Assembly (NCBI GenBank): GCA_014529385.2
Contig: CM043942.1
Span: 26,480,469-26,540,468 of the forward strand
DNA: 60,000 bases
Reading direction: 5' to 3'
Origin: Adiantum capillus-veneris
Taxonomy: Eukaryota > Streptophyta > Polypodiopsida > Polypodiales > Pteridaceae
Part shown: piece after piece, positions 47,017-57,200 of the stretch
Layout: each line of letters opens with the position of its first letter
How positions within the stretch are numbered: position 1 is the stretch's first letter
Translations under genes and position numbers: made by a program
Notes under the pieces: model-generated
The model's database searches: none
What the model was told of the DNA's origin: nothing
The model's input: only the letters and a program-made list of their open reading frames with translations

Positions 47017-47414
47017 ATGGTGTATAAGTATAGAAGCCATGCTTCTCCCTTTAGCATTGTCTTGACTGAAAATTTTCCTGAAATGTAACAAACAGTTGGG
47101 CATGCCGACCGACCATCGTTGGTGGTATATGCGGCCCAATGCCTTCCATGCCGCTATGGAAAAGTCCTTAGTAAGTTGACTACCTTGCATTTGGGAAACC
47201 TTGTACAGATATCGACTACTTTCCTTCATTCCCAATCTTGCCACATACAGATGATTGAAGATTTGCTAATTTATGGAGGCTTGCTCTCCAAACACTAAGA
47301 ATTTGTTGTAGGATTACATGTAGTCTTCACTCTTGCTCCCAATTGATTTCAAGTAATAATCCTCCTTGAATTCCCTCCAGTGTTTGTTAATTATAATTTA
47401 CTGATGGAATTTTG
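47017..47414 (-). pseudogene. Best-preserved exon of the minus-strand split pseudogene
   Basis: TTTTCTATTGCAG| at 47415 is a textbook acceptor. The single frame reads 'HWREFKEDYYLKSIGSKSED', 'YNKFLVFGEQASI', 'HLYVARLGMKESSRYLYKVS', 'IAAWKALGRIYHQRWSVGMP', 'FRKIFSQDNAKGRSMASILI'. It looks like a conserved helical-repeat host protein, not a transposon product. In-frame stops: TAA 47398-47400, TAA 47314-47316, TAG 47266-47268. Apart from these the frame is intact over 130 codons. The family is not recognised. Confidence 0.55.
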
Positions 47415-47429
47415 CTGCAATAGAAAATC

Positions 47430-47992
47430 ATGAGTAGAAAGCCTTGCCTTCGTTTGCCTTTTTCACGCCTTGAGCGACATGCATGTGGCTATGATTGTGG
47501 TGTTGTTTGTGTGGGAAAATCCCCTAGGGTAGTCTTGAGCATACTTAGGGCACCCATTTAAATTAAAAAAAAAACCAATGTGAATTGAAGCTCAAGCCAC
47601 GGCGATGAGTTTTAATTTGCAGTGCAGCAGGATGAAGATGTACTCGTCATGCTTGATGCAGGGCTCGATCAAAGACCGTTATGAATCAAAAAAATTCTAG
47701 CAGGCCTGCACACACCTATTTGGTTGTAGTTGTGCTGCAATCGGGCAACCATTGCCTAGCTTCCCCCTCCTTGTAAGGGTTCACTCTTGTGTGAACACCA
47801 CAGTCACATGTCTTGTTTTAGGAAGCCTGCACACATCGAGCTTTGCCTTCTCCTGGTCAAGGTTTGCATGGAACATGCAATTGCATGCCAAGACCTCCAT
47901 GACCTTTTCTTCATCCTATTATTCACTATGCAAATCATGCAAGCTTGCCCTTATCTTTTCCTCCTTCTTGAACGGGGGGGGACCGGGGGGGG

Positions 47993-47994
<2 letters not shown>
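47430..47994. other. No gene recognised
   Basis: Unassigned sequence ending in two G-runs (G8 near 47974 and G11 near 47985-47995) directly before the GA microsatellite. Confidence 0.4.

Positions 47995-48083
<89 letters not shown>
47995..48083. repeat. (GA)44 microsatellite
   Basis: Uninterrupted GA tract; overlapping Arg-Glu and Ser-Leu ORFs are artefacts. Confidence 0.97.
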
Positions 48084-48084
<1 letters not shown>

Positions 48085-48189
48085 CCATGCATCACCATGA
48101 GAAACCTCCTTCTCCCCTCCTCCATAGCTCTTCCCTCCCTATGAGCTCTCATACCAATGTGAGACAGAGGGGACTTTTGCAGCCATAGG

Positions 48190-48816
48190 ACCTCGTATAG
48201 AATCCACGCACGTGGTCTACTAGAGAGCCCCCAAAGACCACTTTTTGAGCCCTTTTGGCCTAAAAAACCCCACCAAGCATACCCTTCAGCAATCACTTTC
48301 CTACCTTGTTCTTTTGCACTTTCTTTAACACTTTATCCAACACCTGTATGCACCCTCTATACTACATAGATAGCGCATGGGAGGTGAGTACAGCCAGGTT
48401 TGCATAGATTTTGTCAGCATTCGGGTGTCTCATGTTTGCCTTATTAGTGTCGAGGCCCGACCTAGTACCTACAGTGGGAGCATTTGCAGCATGGATTGTC
48501 AGTCGTACGATTGCTGACACTAGCATGATGCATAGTGGAGTTTTGCAGAATGCGGGCTCTACTGTGAGTACGCACATCCCCTACCATTAGAGCCAATACG
48601 ACTGCATGCAAATCGGTTGAGCGAGCCACTGGGTATAGGTTAAGAGAGTCTATCACCTGTTTCTTGTACATAGTAGTGGTTTAGCACACTTTCCAGCTTG
48701 GACCAACTTTGGTTGCACCACCGTCTTAATAGCCCTTATATATGTGACTCCCAAATCTATACATAAACTCACCAAAACTCACTACATACACATCATTCCT
48801 GCACACGTACTCTACA
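48190..48816 (+). repeat. LTR-like repeat copy 2 with a 310-bp insertion
   Basis: Homologous to 42890-43115 up to CTACTACATAG (48368) and again from TTTAGCACACTTTCCAGC (48680). About 310 unrelated bases lie between. It ends TCTACA at 48816, directly followed by a primer-binding-site-like sequence, as an LTR end would be. Confidence 0.6.
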
Positions 48817-48818
48817 AT

Positions 48819-48830
48819 TGGTATCAAAGC
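48819..48830 (+). other. Primer-binding-site-like sequence (initiator Met tRNA)
   Basis: TGGTATCAAAGC differs in one base from the canonical TGGTATCAGAGC and lies two bases after CTACA. It suggests a right-reading LTR element whose Gag-Pol is not recognisable downstream. Confidence 0.6.
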
Positions 48831-49559
48831 AAGGGGAGTGCCTTCATTGTATTCATGTGCATGAGGAATTCATACCGAGCTACGGTTTGCACCTTGGAGC
48901 AGAAAATTGACTTTGCAACTTTTGGATCTCTATGAACTAGAGCTTGAGAACCTTGAAGCACAATAGGAGTATATCGAGCTCATAACTTATACTAGCATTG
49001 GTAACGAAACTAGCTTCGAAGATTGCTTTAGAAGTAACACAAAGTGAGCATAATGTAGTAGCACTAGCAACACGAGCTCAACAAACATCGTCAAATCTAA
49101 CGCATAGCAAGGTAGGTAGATTCTGGAAACTTTGATGAGTTAGGTGAAGATACCATCAGTATTGGTATTGAAACATCCTATGTTGGTGAGGCTAGTATTT
49201 TTGCAAAAATCTGATGTATGCAACATCAATCTTGTTTGTTGTCCTATCAAGAGAGTGACAACTATGGATGGAAAAATGTTGTTACGATATGAGGATTTAC
49301 ATGCTATAGATGCATTACAAGATAAATGCGTTTGGTAGAGAATATTTTTAAAAAATGAAAGTATTGCTTTATAAATAGGAAGCCAAAAATGTCTATGAGA
49401 CCTTCTAAGAATCCAATCAAGTGTTACTATCATCTGTCCAGCTTGTTTCAACCATAGATTATTGTTCCAAAAGGTGTTGTCAATATGCAAACTAGGATAA
49501 GGTCATGACTATGTGCAATGAGTTTTGGGGATAGAGCTTGCAAAATAGGACCAACTATA

Positions 49560-50900
49560 TGTATGATACAATGTTGACTCTTTGATGTGACACCACAGTA
49601 GCTGCAAAGACTTGCTATGTAGTTTATTTTAATGGAAATGAAGTTTACAACAGAGCCTGGAATGAAATTCATGGCATTCCAAAAACATCATTTTATCGTT
49701 ATCATGAACAATTTGAAAATGGTGTTTGTTGCTCAATGCATAGTAATGATGGTGTCATAATAAAGGAAAAACCATATAAAACATGGTTATGGCATTGATG
49801 TACTCTTTTGTAGAGGAAATCTCAAAGAGAATGCCACATAAGAGTAGAACTATGGAAGATCGAACTAGGGAAACCTTGATTGTAATACAAAACATGTACA
49901 AGCAAATAGACATTTTACATGATGTCAATAAAACACTTGTGAGTATGACTCTCAAGACAATGTCTAGCACTACATTCAATAGGACTTAGAATATAGAGCT
50001 TGCTAATGTGACCTTGTAAAAAATAAGGGAGTTCTCCAAAGGTGTTGTATGTAGTAGGATAAAGTCTCAACTAGAGTCAAAAGAGGATGATGAAATGATT
50101 ATGTGTTTGAAGGATGAACGTAGAATTCACATGATGCAATAACAAAATTGTAGGAATTTGTAGTACACATGGCATAATTTCTCACAATTACAAAAATATT
50201 AGTATCTATGCATTATACATGATAAAGTGGACCCAAAGAAGATAGCAATATTGAGATTGCGTGTGAACTCAAAAGTCTATGTGAATGAATATCAATTGCA
50301 AGTATCAATAACAAGCATAATAATTCATATCAATTGCAAGTAATGATAAAAAAGAATGATAATGAATGGACATGGTCATGGGATGTATGATCATTTCTCG
50401 CTTCATGGTCTATGGCCTTCATATATTAAATACTACAATTAGTTCCCTTACATTATGATTACGGAATTTGGAAAGAGGAGAAAAAGATAGACTAGGAAAT
50501 TTTGCCATGATGGTATGCCACACAACGACGTAACATCGTTCAATGCATTGAACTCAAGGACGGTTCTAGACCGCTAAAACAGAACGAAGCGTGAGCATGA
50601 GAGGACTACATTAATACTCACACCATTGTTAGCTATTGAAGGATGTAATGAAAGAGATTACTAATCTACAATCAACCTCCTTTCAATATGTTATGGGTAT
50701 CATGCCCACTTTTGCATTTGGAAACTGCATGAGGATCTTTTCCTACAGCTAGATAATTGTGCATGAGAGAATAAGAATCGTTATTTATTTGCATACTTAT
50801 CCTTGCTCTAGTACCAAAAGGTGTTTTCAAAATCGTGCATTTGGGATTCTTAATGGTGGGTCATACATAATGGTAATGTTTAGTAGGTTCTCAAAGAGAT
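49560..50900 (+). pseudogene. DDE-like transposase remnant (resembles DUF7869-type proteins)
   Basis: Right-reading degenerate ORF chain. It opens 'AAKTCYVVYFNGNEVYNRAW', 'IHGIPKTSFYRYHEQFENGV' (helix-turn-helix-like start). Next come 'MPHKSRTMED', 'LKDERRIHMMQ' and 'YLCIIHDKVDPKKIAIL' with a candidate first catalytic Asp near 50220. 'NGHGHGMYDHFSLHGLWP' follows (about 50363-50420). After a gap come 'LFLQLDNCA', TGA 50764-50766, 'ENKNRYLFAYLSLLV', 'GVFKIVHLGFLMVGHT' and 'MFSRFSKRLE'. The 'LQLDNC..ENKNR' then 'VGHT...FSR' order is the signature I associate with a widespread DDE-like family often annotated DUF7869. This is pattern recall, not a search result. Many stops and shifts; ends not defined. 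Confidence 0.55.
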
Positions 50901-51011
50901 TGGAAACAAAAATGACATTCACTTTTCCACATTTGATGGAACATTTCTGAAAATGTGAAAGCTCAATACCGGCACCATTTCTAATGACACAAGTTTGTGA
51001 CTTCAAATTCT

Positions 51012-51840
51012 TTTGTTGCGGGAGCGAATCACACCACCCATAAAGTGCATGCAGCACAACCTAGATCAACATAATGTCGATCAAGGACACATATGACACG
51101 ATAGGTGCACGAAGGTAATCTCTTTAGCTTGTCATATTGAGACCATCGCACACATACAACACTCTAGAAGGCTAACTAAACCACAACCTAGAATCTCACT
51201 GCTCTCAACTACACCATTCAACCCACATACACACAAACGGAAGAAAACTCATCAAACCATACCAGAATCATACAAAACTTAAGGAACACCGTCCCTTCAC
51301 TAGGATACACCTGTCCCTAAGCCTCTACACTCAACATCCTTGCTCTAAACCCATCTGCAGAAAATGTGTATGAACACAGAGCTAGATTTTGAAAGTGCCC
51401 AAAACTGAAGTCTATGAGTTCCTATGCATAGCTTATGTCACCAAGATTCTAATGACTAATTGCAAGCAAAAAATAGACATCATTTGATATACTTACAATC
51501 GCAAATAGCTCGTAGATGAGTGGGCGTTTTCGCTCCATTCTCCAGCAACGGTGCCAATGTTGCAAGAGCGAAGCACACCACCCATAAAGCGGATGTAACA
51601 CAACCTATATCAACATAATGTCAATCAAGTACACAGATGACACTATAGGCGCACTGAGGCAATCTCTTTATCTTGTTAGATTGAGACCATCCCATGCATA
51701 CAACACTCTAGAAGGCTAACTAAATCAGAACTTAGAATCTCACTGCTCTCAACTACACCACTCAACCCACATACACACAAACAGAAGGAAAAACACGAAA
51801 CCATACCAAAATCATACGTAAATTAAGCCCTCGATTTGAG
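51012..51840 (-). repeat. Two adjacent copies of an LTR-like unit
   Basis: TGTTGC(G/A)(G/A)GAGCGAA(T/G)CACACCACCCATAAAG starts a unit at 51012 and again at 51559. Copy 1 runs to about 51535; copy 2 breaks off near 51825. A third copy is at 55653. Between the first two, the minus strand reads TTGGCACCGTTGCTGG (about 51543-51558), resembling the TTGGCGCCGTTGCC primer site used by plant gypsy elements. Confidence 0.7.
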
Positions 51841-52002
51841 TCATTGGTTTTTTAACACCAAATTTCTCTAGGAGTTTTCCTACAGTAGCTCACATGTTTG
51901 TTCGTATCCTGAGCAACTCAAATAACATTATCGTACAAGTAGCTGATGTTGAAAAATGTCTATCAATCCCTTTGAATCCATGACCTTGTTGGAAGACAGT
52001 CT

Positions 52003-53270
52003 CTATGATGGGATCTTAACAACCTCTGACTTGGCCTCGTACTCTCCCAGATAGGATGGTAGTGTTCTTAGCAAATGAGGTTGAGACTGTACAGATCCTT
52101 TGTCTCCCCAATACGATTCCACTTCTAGATTCATGTGCAATCCAGCCTCAAATTCCTCTATTGGTGGAAGAGACACTCCTCTTCCATCACCCGTTTGGTT
52201 TACTAGTCTGCTTAGCTCACTCGCTTCATTGGCCTCTATGACTTGTTTCCACAATTTGTCAAGACCATCTATTTCTTTGCAGCTGTCAGGTATAGCTATG
52301 TGAGATCCCTCGGAAAAGTTATCCGTGGTATTCACCACTATACTTGGTTCTAATGTTGGGTCCTTCAGCTTTGGTCCGTTCTCGTGACTGGAATCTATCC
52401 CTTTCTGTTCCTGGTTTGGTGGGATTACTGGTGTAGGTGGAACAAAGACCACACCCTCAGGTTTTCCAACTACTGGTTCTAGTAAAGTTTGGGCTGTTAG
52501 AATCATTTTTTGACACATTTCAAGTCTGTCTTTTTCTAATTTTGCATATGGATATGTCATCCACCTCTGTTCTTGGGTTTGGTTGTTTTTAAGCCGCACT
52601 TCATAGGCTGGCTCATTAACCTTTTCAACCAACACCAATCCTCCTGAACTAGCACTTCTCAATTTCTCATATGTGGATGGTTCTTCTAGAGGTTGAGACA
52701 TCTACGTAAGAGAAGATGCAACCATTTTCTCATGTTGTCTTATCTTCTCTTTAGCTTGGGTAAGCTCCTCAGCTAGGGAACTTTTGCTCTCATTCCCTAC
52801 ATGCTTTCATCCTAGCCTTTCTAGCTTTCCAACTATTTCGTTTGCTCTTGGTTTTTTAGCTAGGTGCATCGATCTTTGGTTCACCCGTCTCTAGACTCAC
52901 CTCAATTTTTGTTTTCTCTATCTCTTGGTTCTCATTAGCTTCCTTTTGAGCTTGCACTCTCATAACTACTTGAACTGGTACGATGTTTTCATTTTTTTAG
53001 CATGGGTAGCTGAACAATCCCTGAGACATTCATTGTGATCTTCCTGACTCTGTTTGGGTTTTTAGAATAGTTGGGGATCAAGTGAATGACACCACAGTCA
53101 AGACAATAGGCATTCACTTGTGTGATCTTCGTCTGAGGACATTGTCTGACCAAGTGGTTGCCACAACTTTTGTGACAATCTACCTCTTGACCATTTTGTT
53201 GATAAAATTTTCTTGATCGATAGGTGCTGCTAGTTTTGCAATGGATTCACTCATTTGTGAATCACTGTGT
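52003..53270 (-). pseudogene. Retroelement Gag-like remnant with zinc-knuckle region
   Basis: Two successive minus-strand frames. The upstream one (53260-52780) reads 'VDCHKSCGNHLVRQCPQ', a distorted CCHC knuckle, then 'VNAYCLDCGVIHL' and 'MNVSGIVQLPMLKK'. The downstream ORF is 232 codons, 52701-52003: 'MSQPLEEPSTYEKLRSASSG', 'YPYAKLEKDRLEMCQKMILT', with acidic, Pro-rich sequence and a stop. It lies inside a minus-strand LTR element whose 5' end is marked by the primer site at 53969-53980. Confidence 0.5.
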
Positions 53271-53968
53271 TGAGAGGATGTGTCATCTTCTTGACTCTTA
53301 CAATCGTTTCTTTATATTCCTCACAGTTATCCACCAGATAAAGAGTTTTGTCACAATTTTGTCAAATTTTAGACATCCCTAGCTTCCGGATAAATTTTGA
53401 GGCCTTAAACGACGTTTCTTTGGACGCTGACCAACAATAAATGACCCGTAGGGTCTTTTATAGTTGTTCAAGGTTGACACCGAATCTTGTAGAGCTAGTC
53501 TGGAGCTTTGTTTTGATAAAAAAAGTTTATGAATCTGGTACCAGTAGCTCAAGTTCTGGCCAAAACAGTCGATCTATGCCTGGAGACTTAATACACATAC
53601 AATGTCTACTGACATAGAATTTCTCCAAACTTTAAATGTAGACTCTCCTCCAAGTCTCAGTTTGCGATTTTGACACTTTTAGATAGGTCTATCAATCCTC
53701 CCGTAGAAGACTGTAAGGGACTTGTTATGCAGAAAATGACACTTACGAAAATTTTGCAAAAAACGACAAAATTGCCTGCACGTCACTGCTTGTACTGGAA
53801 ACGGAGGCCGGAATGAGCTCAAATGAAAAATTTGAGCAAACTGAGCTCTACGACCTCTCCTAAAGAAATTTTCAACCTGCTGATGCTCACCAAATCTCAC
53901 AAAAATCGAAGAAAGTGAGCAGGCGTGTGTTGGCGATGTTGGCGATTATGCCCGGGAGAATACAACGT

Positions 53969-53980
53969 GCTATGATACCA
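53969..53980 (-). other. Primer-binding-site-like sequence and LTR edge
   Basis: On the minus strand TGGTATCATAGC, one mismatch from the initiator-Met site, sits two bases inside the TG of TGTTGGAAACAGGG at 53983, a plausible 5' LTR edge. The other end of this LTR is not identified. Confidence 0.6.
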
Positions 53981-54123
53981 ATTGTTGGAAACAGGGTTTC
54001 AGGGAAATACACACAGCTTGGAGAAGATGCATAAAGCTCAAGGCACACAGAAGAGAGTATATTACTTAGTGTGCAATAGAAAGATAAGATAGCCCTAGAG
54101 TGATGGGCATATATACAATGCAC

Positions 54124-54158
54124 GGGGGGGGGGGGGGGGGGGGGGGGGGGGAGGGGGG
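54124..54158. repeat. 28-base G homopolymer plus G6
   Basis: Uninterrupted G from 54124 to 54151, one A, then six G. Could form G-quadruplexes; could also be a sequencing or assembly weak point. Confidence 0.9.
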
Positions 54159-54191
54159 ACCTTCCTAGTGAAGGAAAAAATGTCCTAGTTC

Positions 54192-54235
54192 AGTCCTAAG
54201 TGTGTTCACACTTAGGACTGTGAACACACTTAGGA
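54192..54235. repeat. Nested perfect hairpins
   Basis: AGTCCTAAGTGTG (54192-54204), TT loop, CACACTTAGGACT (54207-54219): a perfect 13-pair stem. TCCTAAGTGTGTTCAC (54194-54209) also pairs perfectly with GTGAACACACTTAGGA (54220-54235), so two alternative stems share one arm. Confidence 0.95.
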
Positions 54236-54453
54236 TGTGTTCACACACATCACTACCACCTGTATATTATACCAATAGCATTTTTTCCAAAGACTATAGG
54301 GAGTCGTCGAATGCAACATATAGAGGAAGACATATATGAGTTTTAAGGACAATGTCTACATCATATCCTAACTACAAGAAAGTTTTCATTCAATAATGAA
54401 CACCAAAATGTTGAAAAATAAATCCCAAAATCCAAGAATAGTATGAGGATTGT

Positions 54454-55273
54454 TGGAAAAAAATTTGGTGTTGCAATCTTGCTGACCCAAGTGGTCATGG
54501 AAGCCAAGGGCTAGAAGACTTGGACTCCAAGGGGTGGAAGATTTGCAGAAGTAATCGGCACACAAAACATGACCGTTACAGCATCAAACGACATCCGAAC
54601 ATTACAAAACTTTTACGGCAAGTATATAAGACCTAAGAACACATGATTATGGTCTCAAACCTCACTTTTGATGAAGTGCAAAAAACACGATTATTAATAG
54701 CAGTGAGTTTTTGACCTAGTCGTTCTTTACTCCGAATGCATCTAAATGCTTAGCAATGATGTCCCAATACCCTGCCTATGCTTACTTTGTGATTTCCTAG
54801 CTTAAATTCCTACTTATGATGAAATTAAGCCGCAGGTTGGCAACGCCAAAGCTATGGTTTACCATGATATGTTTACGTCAATGCGTAGAGCTCTTACCTG
54901 CGGTTGCAATACAACATACGACACTGCAATGTGACAAACGACAAGGGAGTAGGAAGCATGAGAAGGAGAGAAGTGAGCGTCGTTTCTCACGATGTGTATT
55001 TCTTATCCAAAACTTGATATTAACTTACAAAAATTGGCTTTTATACCTTAGCCAAAGCTTCTTTGGTCAAAAACTAATAGTCTGGGAGCTCTAACTAAGG
55101 CTAAATTCATACAATCTAGAAGCTTATAGCCCTGGCTCATCAATTACAATATCCACTTAGAAAATAGGAGTTACAATATCCCCGATTTATCAAAAGAATA
55201 AGTGTTTTTACAATAAAAGCTCCCGAAAAATGTTACATGGGTTATCTTGCTGCTAACATTCCCCCCCTCCTCG
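54454..55273 (-). repeat. Minus-strand LTR end with polypurine tract
   Basis: TGCTGCTAACA at 55249-55259 is followed by TTCCCCCCCTCCTCG (minus-strand polypurine tract), then a minus-strand reading 'VSRDDTIEEGG', the style of a Pol C-terminus. The LTR left edge may be TGTTGGAAAAAAA at 54454. Its interior resembles 56220-56598 in places. Confidence 0.5.
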
Positions 55274-55652
55274 ATTGTGTCGTCCCTTGACACAATTTCA
55301 TGGACTAAAATAGTCTTTTGGCCGACGGCTGGCGAGAAGGTCTTTAAGGGCTTGTAGTGCTTTCTGATATCTGATGCGTCCTTCTTTCTCAGAGACTTGC
55401 AGAAACTAAATAGTGATTGTATTCCTAAGTTCTATCGAAGAATAGCCAACAAATCTTGTTGTCACATTGCTGATCATTGGCCCGAATATCTTTGTATTCC
55501 ATGTGAAGAATCTCGTGTAAAAAACCTCTTCAAATGCCGACATATTGCTGGATGAAAAAAACATACATCTGGCATAGAAGCCTTAGAGGACTTCTTCTGA
55601 CGGCTGTCCACTCAAATGGTAGCACAAGCCTTTGTTACCTTCTAAGAAAGAC

Positions 55653-56611
55653 TGTTGCAGGAGAGAATCACACCACCCATAAAGTGCATGCAACACAACC
55701 TAGATCAACATAATGTCAATCGAGGATGCAGATGACATGATAGGCACACGAAGGAAATCTCTTTAGCTTGACAGGCTGAGACCATCCTACACATACAACA
55801 CTCTGGAAGGCCAACTAAACCACAATCTAGTATCTCACTACTCTCAACTACACCACCTACCCACATACACACAAACGGAAGGAAACTCACTAAACCATGC
55901 TAGAATCGTACGAAACTTAAGGAGCACCATCCCCTCACTAGGAATAACCTGTCCCTAAGCCTCTACACTCAAAATCCTAGCTATAAACTCATTTGTGGAA
56001 AACACGTATAAAGACAAAGTGGAAATTCAAAAGTGCTCAAAACTGAAATCTATGAGTGCCTATGCGTAGCTTATGTCGCTACGATTCTACTGACTACTTG
56101 CAGGCAAAAAACAGACATCATTTGATATACTTACGGCCAGGAGTAGCTCGTAGATGTGCAAGCGCGTTCGCTCCGTTCCGCGAGGAATGCTTGGCGTTGT
56201 CGTGTAGCTCTTGCCGAGGCTAGCGCAATGGTGCAATTGCATCTACAATGTGATGAACGAGTGGGGAGTTGTGTTAGGATGAAGCTCACACTCTCTCTCT
56301 TCCTCTCTCACGCACAGTCGATGGTAGCTTAAAACTATGATTATAATAAAGTTGTTCTTACAAAATGATCTAGGTACCTTATATACAAAGGTCACGTTAG
56401 GCTAAACCTAAAATAGAGTTTGAGGGGTCAAATGGCTTTGTATTTACAATCTAGAAGTGCCATTGCACCTCGGCTTCTGCTACTAGACTAGACCTACTTA
56501 TTACAAATGATGTTTATGACCATAATCTGCAGCATGCCATACTCTCAGATAATAAGGTTTTGTTGAGTTATGTCATTTTGTTGACCCAACCGTCAACACT
56601 CGCCCCCTTCG
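55653..56611 (-). repeat. Minus-strand LTR (about 946 bp) with polypurine tract
   Basis: Starts TGTTGCAGGAGAGAATCACACC, the third copy of the 51012/51559 unit, and ends CCGTCAACA at 56598. It is followed by CTCGCCCCCTTCG, a polypurine tract on the minus strand. Beyond it the minus strand reads a short Pol-tail-like 'CQGRYDHEGG'. Confidence 0.55.
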
Positions 56612-56785
56612 TGATCATATCGTCCCTGACATGACCTGGTTGTCGATGTTGGTTCGGTCTTTGTTGTCGTTTTGTTGTCCTGAAGAAAGTATAGGATGTA
56701 GCCTTTGTACTAGCTTGTCATGTTTGTGCAATCCGATGTACATAGTCTTCAGATGATTCAAGAAAATCATAATTGATGGAAAAAT

Positions 56786-57200
56786 TTATGTCGTTTTTGT
56801 CATTATAGGTCTATTGCCAGATCTAAATCCAGAAAGAACCCAATCTCGTTCAGCTTGACTCTTATCATCATGGATAGAGAAATCTCCATCCATCACTTGC
56901 TCCAACAAATCTGTCACTTTGAGTATATGTGATTCTCAAAAACGACTTCTACAATCTGTAGAATTGAGTGATTGGCTTTTAGACCTTGTGACCAATAACA
57001 ACTTTGTAAGGATTCTGTAGAAATTGTCTGGCTAAATCTTCAACTTCTTTAGGCCAAGTTGTACTCCAATACAAGGTCTGTCTCTCAGGCCAAACCTGAG
57101 AGATAATTTCTAATTTGAGGTATTTCACCCATATTCAACATTCAATCCGCCTCATCAAGGACAATCTTTTCAGATCCTCTAATTACTTTTGTGTATGCTC
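56786..57200 (-). pseudogene. DEAD-box RNA helicase pseudogene fragment
   Basis: Minus strand: 'KIVLDEAD', TGA (57142-57144), 'MLNMGEIPQIRNYLSGL', 'LYWSTTWPKEVEDLARQFLQ', 'NPYKVVIG', 'LKANHSILQIVEVVFENH', then 'VTDLLEQVMDG' and 'SIHDDKSQAERDWVLSGFRS'. This matches motif II (DEAD), motif III (SAT, here STT), and later segments of plant DDX5/RH20-like helicases, which unwind RNA in nucleus and cytoplasm. About 25-30 residues between 'QVMDG' and 'SIHDDKSQ' (motif IV region) are deleted, and there are frameshifts near 57010 and 56920. No introns are visible in this stretch, so it may be a retrocopy. Confidence 0.8.
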
